A stretch of DNA of 6,760 nucleotides, from positions 1-6,760 of the forward strand of contig JACQAW010000421.1 of NCBI GenBank assembly GCA_016194725.1. The letters are read 5' to 3'. Shown here piece after piece: positions 1 to 5,789 of this stretch (positions are counted from its first letter, which is position 1; every line of letters starts with the position of its first letter). Under the pieces are notes generated by a model. It was given only the letters and a program-made list of their open reading frames with translations. It did no database searches and was not told where the DNA came from. The position numbers were made by a program, and so were the translations under genes. The DNA is from Deltaproteobacteria bacterium. Lineage in GTDB: Bacteria; Bdellovibrionota; UBA1018; UBA923.

Positions 1-392
1 GTGTCGAGCATCTTGCGTTCGCCGAAGGACAGGTCTTTATTGTGCTTGAGAACGTAAAGGTTGCGAAGAACCTCGGCGATCTCGTACACCGAACCCGTGC
101 GAATTTTTTCCATGTATTCGCGATAACGGCGATTCCAGGTCGTGTTGTCGACCTTGATGTCCTTCCTGCGAAGGATTTTATAAACATTCGAAATTTCCTT
201 TTTGCCGACGATCGGGCGCAAACCTACCGATTGACAGTTGTCGGTGGGAACCATAATCATCATCTCGTTGTCGAGCACCTGGAGGACGTAGAATTTCTTC
301 TTCTTTCCCCCCACGTCGCGCTCGTCGATTTTCTTGATGACTGTTACCCCATGCGCAGGATAAACGGCGTTGTCTCCAACTTTGAACATCAT
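1..392 (-). CDS. carD: CarD/CdnL-family RNA polymerase-binding transcriptional regulator, 3' end outside window
   Basis: The minus-strand frame from ATG at 392 is open to the window edge and gives 130 residues; the family is usually about 160, so a short C-terminal piece is missing. It begins MMFKVGDNAVYPAHGV, the characteristic start of the CarD/CdnL family. Residues 1 to about 60 form the Tudor-like RNA polymerase-interacting domain, which contacts the beta subunit. Residues from about 65 on form the helical DNA-binding domain, with TTWNRRYREYMEKI at 84-97. Trp86 matches the conserved tryptophan that wedges into the upstream edge of the -10 element in Mycobacterium tuberculosis CarD (W85). 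Known family members bind RNA polymerase at promoters and stabilise the open complex, acting globally rather than on one operon. Two adjacent ATGs (392 and 389) are possible starts; AGGAAG at 398-403 lies 5 and 8 bases upstream of them, and family starts of MFKVGD type favour the second. The gene is transcribed away from the T2SS genes. The family call is very secure from the sequence. Confidence 0.95.
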   Translation of the reverse strand, partial: MMFKVGDNAVYPAHGVTVIKKIDERDVGGKKKKFYVLQVLDNEMMIMVPTDNCQSVGLRPIVGKKEISNVYKILRRKDIKVDNTTWNRRYREYMEKIRTGSVYEIAEVLRNLYVLKHNKDLSFGERKMLD

Positions 393-397
393 TAAGA

Positions 398-403
398 CTT
401 CCT
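398..403 (-). promoter_or_regulatory. Ribosome binding site of carD
   Basis: AGGAAG on the minus strand (within GGAAAGGAAG) lies 5 bases before the first ATG and 8 before the second. It supports initiation at this ATG pair but does not decide between them. Confidence 0.6.
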
Positions 404-442
404 TTCCAGAAGCATCTCACCCGTACAAATACTTACCGAGTG

Positions 443-478
443 GTTGGCGAATCTAGCACAGCCTTTTTCAAATGTAAA
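443..478 (-). promoter_or_regulatory. sigma70-type promoter of carD
   Basis: Read on the minus strand, TTTACA (478-473) is followed by exactly 17 bases and then TAGATT (455-450). A TGC just before the -10 box makes it an extended -10 element. Transcription would start near 443, giving a leader of about 50 bases before the ATG. The bases just after the -10 box are GC-rich (CGCCAAC), a discriminator type often sensitive to open-complex stability. This is predicted from consensus only. Confidence 0.6.
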
Positions 479-549
479 GCTGTGCCTTGTTGATTAAAAC
501 AGTCGGCCATCATTGTAACTAACTGATATTCCATCGTTTTACCGCACCG

Positions 550-569
550 TGTTTCACCTTCGTGAAACA
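550..569. repeat. Perfect inverted repeat in the divergent intergenic region
   Basis: TGTTTCAC (550-557), a CTTC centre (558-561) and GTGAAACA (562-569) form a perfect 8-bp-arm dyad. It lies about 70 bp upstream of the carD -35 box and about 50 bp upstream of the rightward TATAAT box. There is no T-run on either side on either strand, so it does not look like an intrinsic terminator. A regulator-binding site is plausible, and a cruciform or hairpin element is the alternative. Confidence 0.5.
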
Positions 570-621
570 TCCGGGGTGGCTAAAGCAACCGGCGTGCCGC
601 GTATCATCAAGCTAAATTCTC

Positions 622-627
622 TATAAT
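622..627 (+). promoter_or_regulatory. Candidate -10 box for the small secreted protein gene
   Basis: A perfect TATAAT hexamer sits 166 bases upstream of the ATG at 794. At 16 to 18 bp spacing there is no recognisable -35 hexamer (GCGTAT at 599-604) and no TG extension. If real, the promoter is weak or needs an activator, and the leader would be about 160 bases. The rest of 628-780 shows no gene. Confidence 0.35.
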
Positions 628-756
628 ATCAAGTATTGCCGTCCCAGCCGCCCGATCGATGGTGTTCAAGGATTGAGCCAGATATCCAGAAAATTGACAC
701 CGCTTCCTTTTCAAAATGTTTTACTCAAGAATAGAGAGCATCCTTCCGATGACTTC

Positions 757-768
757 ATTGAATTCAAT
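757..768. repeat. 12-bp perfect palindrome in the leader of the secreted-protein gene
   Basis: ATTGAATTCAAT is a gapless perfect palindrome ending 12 bases before the GGAGG ribosome binding site at 781. It could be an operator half-pair or a chance AT-rich palindrome. Confidence 0.3.
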
Positions 769-780
769 CAGAAAAGTGCC

Positions 781-785
781 GGAGG
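781..785 (+). promoter_or_regulatory. Strong ribosome binding site deciding the start at 794
   Basis: GGAGG (within CCGGAGGACC) is placed 8 bases before the ATG at 794. It is internal to the longer open frame that begins at 716, which argues against the longer start. Confidence 0.75.
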
Positions 786-793
786 ACCTGTAT

Positions 794-1189
794 ATGACCA
801 GAGTATTTCTAATATCTGTCTTGCTGCTGTTCTTCGGCTTGGTTGGCGAAGCCAGAGCCAGAACTATCGACGAACCGCCCGGATCGGGAACGCGCACCGC
901 AATGTGGGAAGAGCAGGTCGCACGAGTCATCGTTCAAGGGCGCACGATTGCAAGCGAGACGGCGTCTGGATTTTCGGGTTCGGACACTTTCTTACAATCC
1001 AAAGCAGGCGGCAAAGCAGTCACCGTTGAGTACCAGTGCGGTGGCGACAAAGGCGACACACATTTGCAGTCTGACTGCCTGGTGCGAGTTGTCGATGCCA
1101 AGTTCGGGGTGGTCTGCTATGGCTTTGCGCAGAAAAATGGCGTGACCACTCAGATCGTTTCCTGCGTTCCAAACCAGCAGCGGGAATAG
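794..1189 (+). CDS. Small exported protein with four cysteines, function unknown
   Basis: This encodes 131 residues and I do not recognise a family. The start at 794 is chosen because GGAGG (781-785) lies 8 bases upstream and the protein then begins with a textbook signal peptide: MTR, a hydrophobic core (VFLISVLLLFFGLVG, residues 4-18), then EARA with predicted signal peptidase I cleavage after Ala22. The frame is open further upstream to an ATG at 716, but those 26 residues have no ribosome binding site and would bury the signal peptide. The mature protein is about 109 residues, with Cys82, Cys95, Cys108 and Cys124, an even number that suggests two disulfides in the periplasm or outside the cell. 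A Gly/Ser-containing middle (57-73) precedes a beta-rich, cysteine-bearing C-terminal half. It has no lipobox. It lies 170 bases upstream of gspC in the same direction and could be an exported substrate, but nothing in the sequence shows this. Its GC content looks lower than that of the gsp genes. Confidence 0.75.
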   Translation: MTRVFLISVLLLFFGLVGEARARTIDEPPGSGTRTAMWEEQVARVIVQGRTIASETASGFSGSDTFLQSKAGGKAVTVEYQCGGDKGDTHLQSDCLVRVVDAKFGVVCYGFAQKNGVTTQIVSCVPNQQRE

Positions 1190-1211
1190 CCGAAACTCAC
1201 TTTTTCGCACT

Positions 1212-1263
1212 GACAATTTGGCAGGCCTTGAAGCCTAAATTCCAAGCACTTTGACAAATTGTC
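1212..1263. repeat. Pair of related 11-bp pseudo-palindromes, also a 9-bp inverted repeat, at the gspC promoter
   Basis: GACAATTTGGC (1212-1222) and GACAAATTGTC (1253-1263) agree at 9 of 11 positions as direct copies, 41 bp apart. The second is a perfect palindrome (GACAA-A-TTGTC). Because of this symmetry GACAATTTG (1212-1220) and CAAATTGTC (1255-1263) also form a perfect 9-bp inverted repeat, enclosing a smaller AGGC/GCCT hairpin (1223-1226/1233-1236). The second copy overlaps the TTGACA -35 box. No T-run follows, so it is unlikely to be a terminator of the upstream gene. A two-site operator is the simplest reading. Confidence 0.5.
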
Positions 1264-1278
1264 CGGCACCGCTTCAAT
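1251..1278 (+). promoter_or_regulatory. Candidate promoter of the gspCDE operon
   Basis: A perfect TTGACA (1251-1256) is followed after 16 bases by TTCAAT (1273-1278, four of six consensus matches). Transcription would start near 1285, giving a leader of about 75 bases. The -10 box is weak. The -35 box overlaps a perfect 11-bp palindrome, which would suit repressor or activator control. Confidence 0.4.
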
Positions 1279-1359
1279 TATCTTAAATTCACGCACCGCG
1301 TCGTGCTCGCGCCACACCGCATGTCGATTGGCAAAGCGATTGCTTAGTAGTGTATAAGC

Positions 1360-2865
1360 ATGGCCATTAAAGACCTTCTTACAAAACTAAATTTGTCCGG
1401 CACTGGTGCGAAGCTCGCCGAGAAGCTGGCCGCGCTTCGGCAAAAACTTCCTTTCAAGAAAAAGGATCCAAACCTAGAGCACCCGCCTCACCATCTCGAT
1501 GACCTGCCGGCCGATTCGGCCCAGGCCAGCCACACCTTTGTCGACGATGGTCCCACCGATCCCGGAATTCCACTCGATGCCAGTAACACGAACGTGGTTT
1601 CGGTCGAGACTCCCAATGACAGCCTGATTGCGGCGCCGAAGAAAAATTTCTTCTCGGGGCTGGCCGACAACTTGCGTGGGGGAGCCGCGCGCATTGGCGG
1701 CATGTTCAAACGCAAGGCCACGCCTACTCCGGAATACGAACCCGGAATGGAGCCCGGTGCCGTTGCCACCGATGCCCCGGCCCCTGCCAGCACGGAAAGC
1801 GTACCCCCATTCGTGGCGCCCGAAGGCAACGCGTTCAAGCGCTACACGGCCCTGGCTGGCTACAAGCTCAAAAACCTCAGCACGAATTTTCGCGCGCAGG
1901 CCAAAACGCTGGCCACGCAGCTGAAGGAAAATTTTCCGAAAAACATGGAGGATCTGAAGAAGATCCAGCCCGACGAGCTTTTCGAGCGCATGCGCAAGCT
2001 TACGGGCGGCCGCGCCTCGGGCATGTACGTGCGCCTGGGCGCGGCCGCCTTTGCCTCGTACTTTCTGGCGGACACGGTTTCGCTTTTCACCGACTCCATG
2101 ATTCCGGATGCGCCACCGGTTCCCGCGCCCATCGTACGCCGGGCGACGGAAGACAAACGCCGTTCAGCCAATGAATATGCCGCGATTCTGGAGCGCAATA
2201 TTTTCAGCGCAAAGAACGTTATTCCCGAAGACAAGATTGGCGAAGGCGTGGCCCAGAAGACCAACCTGCCCCTGAACCTGATTGGCACCGTCGTGTTGCG
2301 GGACGAAAAAAAATCGATCGCCACCATCGAGGACAAGTCGCAGAACATGGTTTTTCCGGTGCGGGTGGGCGACACGATGAACGACCGCATCGAGATCACG
2401 AAAATCCAACATCTCAGAGTGGAGTTCATCAACAAGACCAACAATCGGCTGGAATTCGTCGAAATCGTCGACGACCAACCCGCGCTTCGCGTCGAAGCCT
2501 CGCGTCCGGCCGGCCACGGCGATGGCGGCATCACCAAGCTCGACGACACCCACATCACGCTGGATCAAAAAGTAATCAAAGACGGCATGGCCAACTTAAA
2601 CGAGGTGCTGCAGCAGGCGCGCGCGATTCCCAACTTCGAGAACGGCATGCCCGACGGCTACAAGATTCTGCAAATCGTGCCCGGCAGCGTCTTCGACAAG
2701 CTGGGCATCAAGAACGGCGACGTGATTGTCGCGCTCAACGGCGAAGCCGTGAACGACCCGGGCAAGGCGCTGGGTTTACTGAACGATTTACCCAATGCGA
2801 ACCACGTCGAAATCGGCGTGAAGCGCGGCGGGCGCAAGATGAACATGAGTTACGACATTCGCTAG
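1360..2865 (+). CDS. gspC: Type II secretion system inner-membrane protein GspC, with PDZ domain and long cytoplasmic extension
   Basis: This encodes 501 residues, well above the roughly 270-320 of typical GspC. In order: a cytoplasmic region of about 220 residues with Lys-rich amphipathic stretches (1-35, 94-119, 159-213) separated by Pro/acidic linkers; one membrane helix (about 222-243); the homology region that binds the secretin N-domains (about 270-375, with ILERNIFSAKNV and LPLNLIGTVVLRDE); and a C-terminal PDZ domain (about 408-501, with GYKILQIVPGSVFDKLGIKNGDVI). In known systems GspC links the inner-membrane platform to GspD and helps choose substrates. The start is the first ATG after an in-frame TAG at 1348. 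No Shine-Dalgarno sequence is visible before it, which is unusual here because every other gene in the window has one. gspD follows 29 bases after the stop. The HR-plus-PDZ order and position before gspD make GspC secure. The extension resembles nothing I recognise. Confidence 0.9.
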   Translation: MAIKDLLTKLNLSGTGAKLAEKLAALRQKLPFKKKDPNLEHPPHHLDDLPADSAQASHTFVDDGPTDPGIPLDASNTNVVSVETPNDSLIAAPKKNFFSGLADNLRGGAARIGGMFKRKATPTPEYEPGMEPGAVATDAPAPASTESVPPFVAPEGNAFKRYTALAGYKLKNLSTNFRAQAKTLATQLKENFPKNMEDLKKIQPDELFERMRKLTGGRASGMYVRLGAAAFASYFLADTVSLFTDSMIPDAPPVPAPIVRRATEDKRRSANEYAAILERNIFSAKNVIPEDKIGEGVAQKTNLPLNLIGTVVLRDEKKSIATIEDKSQNMVFPVRVGDTMNDRIEITKIQHLRVEFINKTNNRLEFVEIVDDQPALRVEASRPAGHGDGGITKLDDTHITLDQKVIKDGMANLNEVLQQARAIPNFENGMPDGYKILQIVPGSVFDKLGIKNGDVIVALNGEAVNDPGKALGLLNDLPNANHVEIGVKRGGRKMNMSYDIR

Positions 2866-2880
2866 TTTGCATACTGGGAT

Positions 2881-2886
2881 AGGGAG
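2881..2886 (+). promoter_or_regulatory. Ribosome binding site of gspD
   Basis: AGGGAG is placed 8 bases before the ATG at 2895, which selects this start. An out-of-frame ATG at 2888 lies only 1 base after it and opens a five-codon frame ending at 2905. Confidence 0.6.
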
Positions 2887-2894
2887 CATGGACC

Positions 2895-5768
2895 ATGGAT
2901 GGTAAAAACAAGACTTTAATAAATGAGCGGCGCCCTCATCAGCATTTAAGCTTTAGCTTGAGTGCTCTGGGACGGCGGCGCTCAATGATCGTGGCGATGA
3001 TTGCGGCGGGCGCGCTGATGCCCTTGCAGCTTGCGGCGCAGACGCCCCCACCCGCCCGAGGCTTCACTCCGCCGGGAACCAGCTTCGGCTCCAACCCCTT
3101 CGCGGGCAAACCCGGCGGCAAGGGCGACGACCTGTTCGAGCCTGGCGAGGACAACGAAGACTTCGACGAGCCCGATGACGTCAGTGACATCAGCGATGAG
3201 ATTTTAAGGCAGCGCATGGAAGAACGCCTGCGTGCGCGGGGCAACAAGCCCGGCGGCGGCGCGCCCATGAACCGCAGCAAGCCCGGCGGCGGCAGCGGAA
3301 TCGACTTCAACAACGCGGCCAACGACGTGGGCGCCACGTCGACCACTGGCGGCGCCAATTCGAGAATCACGCCCGGGGCCAAGGGCCCGGCGTGCCTGAA
3401 GCTCGACCCCTATAGCGGTTATGGCCCCGACGTGATCACCAACTTCGACTTTCCCGATGCCGACATCGTCGAGATCGCCAAAACCCTGGGCAGGCTTACC
3501 TGCCTGAATTTCATTCTCGATAAGGACGTCAAAGGCCGCATCTCGGTCGTGAGCAACTCGTCCATCACGGTGGGCGATGCCTGGAAAGCTTTTCTCACGG
3601 CCCTGGACGTCAACGGCTTCTCGCTCATTCCTTCCGGCGCCTATATTCGCATCGCGCGCCAGCGTGACGCCAAAGACAAGCAGATCAAAACCTATTCGGG
3701 CGACTACAGCCCCGACAACGACCTGTACATCACGCGCGTGCTGCCGCTGAAGTACATCAGCGCCGACGAGGTTTCGCGGGTGTTCCGCAACTTCATGCCG
3801 CCCAACACGCGCATCATTTCGTACGACCAGACCAACACGCTCATCATCACCGACACCGGCTCGAACATCAAAAAGATCGTCGACATGGTTCAGCTGCTCG
3901 ACGTCGAGGGCTACGACGAAGGCCTTGAGGTGATCAGCATCAAGTACGCCTCGGCCCAGGACATCGCGAAACTCATCGACCAGCTGCTGCCGGGCAGCGC
4001 GGGCAGCGGTCCTGGCCAGCCCGGCGGCGTACCGGGCATTCCGCGTTTTCGCAGCGGCAGCGGTTTTGCCGCGCGCAAAACCAAGGAAGGCGGCGTCATC
4101 TCGCACATCATCCCCGACGACCGCACGAACTCGGTGATCGTATCCGCAAATGCCAAGGGCCTCGAGCAGGTCAAAGAGCTGATTCGCAAGCTCGATGCGA
4201 AAATCACCGCCAGCCAGGGTGGCAACAAGATTCACGTCGTGTATCTGCAGTTCGCCGATGCCGAGCAGGTGGCAACCACTCTGAATAATCTTGCCCAGGG
4301 CGCCAGCCGCCCCCCCGGCGGCGTTAACCCCGTGGGCGGGGCGCCCACTTCGGCAACCGCGACGCTCTTCGAGGGCAGCATCAAGATCTCGGCCGACAAG
4401 CCGACCAACTCGCTGGTCATTACCGGCACAGCCAGCGATTACCAGACGGTGGGCCGCGTGATCGCGAAGCTCGACGTTCCGCGCGACCAGGTTTACGTCG
4501 AAGCCGTCATCATGGAAATCAACCTGAACAAGGACTTCGTGCTCGCGACCAGCATCGCGGCCCCGACCTCGGGCGTGGGCTTTCTGCCCAACCAGGACTT
4601 CGCGAACTTTCTGCAAAACCCGTTTTCGGTCCCCGGCCTGCTCATGGGTTTCCAAAGCGGAAAGGGCGGCAAGAGCATCGACCTGGGCAACGGCAAGACG
4701 GCCAATATTTCGAACGTCGCCGGCCTGATCAAAGCCCTGCAGTCCAATAGCAGCAACAACGTGCTGGCCACGCCGCAGCTGCTGACGCTCGATAACCAGG
4801 AAGCCTCGATCGAAATATCGGAAAACATTCCGGTGCCGACCGTTACGGCCGTACAAGGCACCTCGAGCACCGGCATTACCAAGGAAAAAGTTTCGCTCAC
4901 GCTCAAGATCAAGCCGCAGATCAACAAGATTTCGAACTTCGTGAAGCTCGACATCGACCAGAAAATCGAGGATATCGACAATCGAAACGTCCCTTCGGCT
5001 CTGCAAGCCACGGCCTTTGCCACGACCAGCCGCCAATCCAAAACCACGGTGGTCGTGCAGGATGGCGACACGGTGGCCATGGGCGGCCTGGTGCGCGACA
5101 AGGTCACTGAGAACTCGACCAAGGTGCCGCTCCTGGGCGATATTCCCCTGCTCGGCTGGCTGTTCCGCAGCAAGGAAACCATCAGCGCCAAGCAGAACCT
5201 GCTCGTTTTCATGACTCCGCAGATCATCAAGCAGTACCAGCACGTCAGAAAGATTCTGGACAAGAAGCTGCGGCAGCGTGATGAGTTCCTCGAGAAAAAC
5301 AACGGTGGCGAAGACTCTTTCCAGGACAGCAAGCTCGACCTGGTCAAGAGTCTGCCGCCGGTTGGCGATCTGAAGTCGGGCGGTCGGGTGGAAAACGCCG
5401 ATCTTGAGCCCAACGAAGACGTGCCACCGGCCGATGACAAAACACCAAAGACCATCGGCCCCCGCACCCAGGGCCAAGCCCTTCCGCCCGGCACCGCTCA
5501 GCCAGGCACGAGCCAAAGTATGGACGGCGCCACGGCTCCCGGTGTATTACCGCAGAACGCGCCGTTTGCCGTGCCCGCAGGAACGGCTCCCGGCTTGTCT
5601 CCGGGTTTTTCAATGACGCCAGGAGTTCCAACGAACCAGGTGCCACCGGCCACAACGGTAACGCCGTCCGCGCCGACACCGGCAACTCCGCCACCGGCGG
5701 CAACGGCGCCTGCGCCGACACCAGCGGCTCCGACTGCAACTCCGCCAGCCGGCGCCACCAACTTCTGA
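2895..5768 (+). CDS. gspD: Type II secretion system secretin GspD
   Basis: This encodes 957 residues; the usual length is about 650-700. It forms the multimeric outer-membrane channel through which folded substrates leave the periplasm. Visible parts: a long signal peptide with RRRSM at 27-31, a hydrophobic stretch to about 46, and likely cleavage after Ala48; a Gly/Pro/Asp-rich extension (49-165) containing one short charged helix; N0 (about 183-255, NFDFPDADIVEIAKTLG); N1 (about 278-336); N2 (about 345-436) with a Gly/Pro-rich insert; N3 (about 447-529), also with a Gly/Pro insert; and the secretin barrel (about 533-779) with NVLATPQLLTLDNQEA, the VPLLGDIPLLGWLF signature (744-757) and LLVFMTPQIIK. 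A tail of about 178 residues follows, first charged and helical, then Pro/Ala/Thr-rich. The only cysteines are Cys167 and Cys203. There is no lipobox, so it is not self-lipidated. The barrel signature makes the call secure. Confidence 0.97.
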   Translation: MDGKNKTLINERRPHQHLSFSLSALGRRRSMIVAMIAAGALMPLQLAAQTPPPARGFTPPGTSFGSNPFAGKPGGKGDDLFEPGEDNEDFDEPDDVSDISDEILRQRMEERLRARGNKPGGGAPMNRSKPGGGSGIDFNNAANDVGATSTTGGANSRITPGAKGPACLKLDPYSGYGPDVITNFDFPDADIVEIAKTLGRLTCLNFILDKDVKGRISVVSNSSITVGDAWKAFLTALDVNGFSLIPSGAYIRIARQRDAKDKQIKTYSGDYSPDNDLYITRVLPLKYISADEVSRVFRNFMPPNTRIISYDQTNTLIITDTGSNIKKIVDMVQLLDVEGYDEGLEVISIKYASAQDIAKLIDQLLPGSAGSGPGQPGGVPGIPRFRSGSGFAARKTKEGGVISHIIPDDRTNSVIVSANAKGLEQVKELIRKLDAKITASQGGNKIHVVYLQFADAEQVATTLNNLAQGASRPPGGVNPVGGAPTSATATLFEGSIKISADKPTNSLVITGTASDYQTVGRVIAKLDVPRDQVYVEAVIMEINLNKDFVLATSIAAPTSGVGFLPNQDFANFLQNPFSVPGLLMGFQSGKGGKSIDLGNGKTANISNVAGLIKALQSNSSNNVLATPQLLTLDNQEASIEISENIPVPTVTAVQGTSSTGITKEKVSLTLKIKPQINKISNFVKLDIDQKIEDIDNRNVPSALQATAFATTSRQSKTTVVVQDGDTVAMGGLVRDKVTENSTKVPLLGDIPLLGWLFRSKETISAKQNLLVFMTPQIIKQYQHVRKILDKKLRQRDEFLEKNNGGEDSFQDSKLDLVKSLPPVGDLKSGGRVENADLEPNEDVPPADDKTPKTIGPRTQGQALPPGTAQPGTSQSMDGATAPGVLPQNAPFAVPAGTAPGLSPGFSMTPGVPTNQVPPATTVTPSAPTPATPPPAATAPAPTPAAPTATPPAGATNF
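5640..5761 (+). repeat. Low-complexity Pro/Ala/Thr-coding repeats at the 3' end of gspD
   Basis: The last 40 or so codons are imperfect reiterations of PTPA-like units. At base level GCGCCGACACC occurs at 5670-5680 and 5712-5722, and GCAACTCCGCCA at 5682-5693 and 5736-5747. The pattern suggests expansion by slippage or unequal exchange. The protein segment is probably disordered. Confidence 0.55.
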
Positions 5769-5776
5769 TGAGCACG

Positions 5777-5780
5777 AGGA
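5777..5780 (+). promoter_or_regulatory. Ribosome binding site of gspE
   Basis: AGGA (within ACGAGGACGAG) lies 9 bases before the ATG at 5790, in the 21-base gap after the gspD stop. This supports the chosen start and coupled operon translation. Confidence 0.5.
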
Positions 5781-5789
5781 CGAGATAAA

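Noticed and set aside
234..243. GACAGTTGTC, resembling the gspC upstream palindromes
   Set aside because: It is inside carD coding sequence with a different centre and arms of only 4 bp, and is likely chance.
42..395. 117-codon plus-strand frame
   Set aside because: It is the antisense shadow of carD, whose minus-strand product matches the CarD/CdnL family along its length.
694..722. TTGACA at 694-699 as a promoter for the 794 gene
   Set aside because: At 17 bp spacing the -10 position reads TGTTTT, a poor match, and neighbouring spacings are no better. It cannot be excluded, but it is not supported as well as TATAAT at 622.
716..793. 26-residue N-terminal extension of the small secreted protein
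   Set aside because: It lacks a ribosome binding site, whereas GGAGG at 781-785 and a textbook signal peptide support the start at 794.
673..1029. 118-codon plus-strand frame overlapping the secreted-protein gene
   Set aside because: It has a TTG start with no ribosome site and an Arg/Ser-rich shadow composition, and it overlaps the better-supported gene in another frame.
1223..1236. AGGC-CTTGAA-GCCT hairpin as a terminator of the secreted-protein gene
   Set aside because: It has only a 4-bp stem and no following T-run, and it is better read as part of the larger dyad region.
1328..1358. TTGGCA ... TATAAG promoter immediately before the gspC ATG
   Set aside because: The spacer is 19 bp and the -10 box would end one base before the ATG, so transcription would start inside the coding sequence.
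1926..1937. 12-bp palindrome GGAAAATTTTCC
   Set aside because: It is inside gspC coding sequence, explained by Lys/Glu/Asn/Phe/Pro codons, and not near a promoter.
2888..2905. Five-codon upstream frame (MDHGW) overlapping the gspD start
   Set aside because: It lies one base after the AGGGAG site, too close for use, and is most likely chance. A weaker GGGA at 2876-2879 leaves slight doubt.
3204..5516. 770-codon open frame antisense to gspD
   Set aside because: It lies wholly opposite a secure secretin gene. Its sequence is Arg/Val/Asp/Gly-biased with no domain, as expected from the GC-rich codons of the sense gene.
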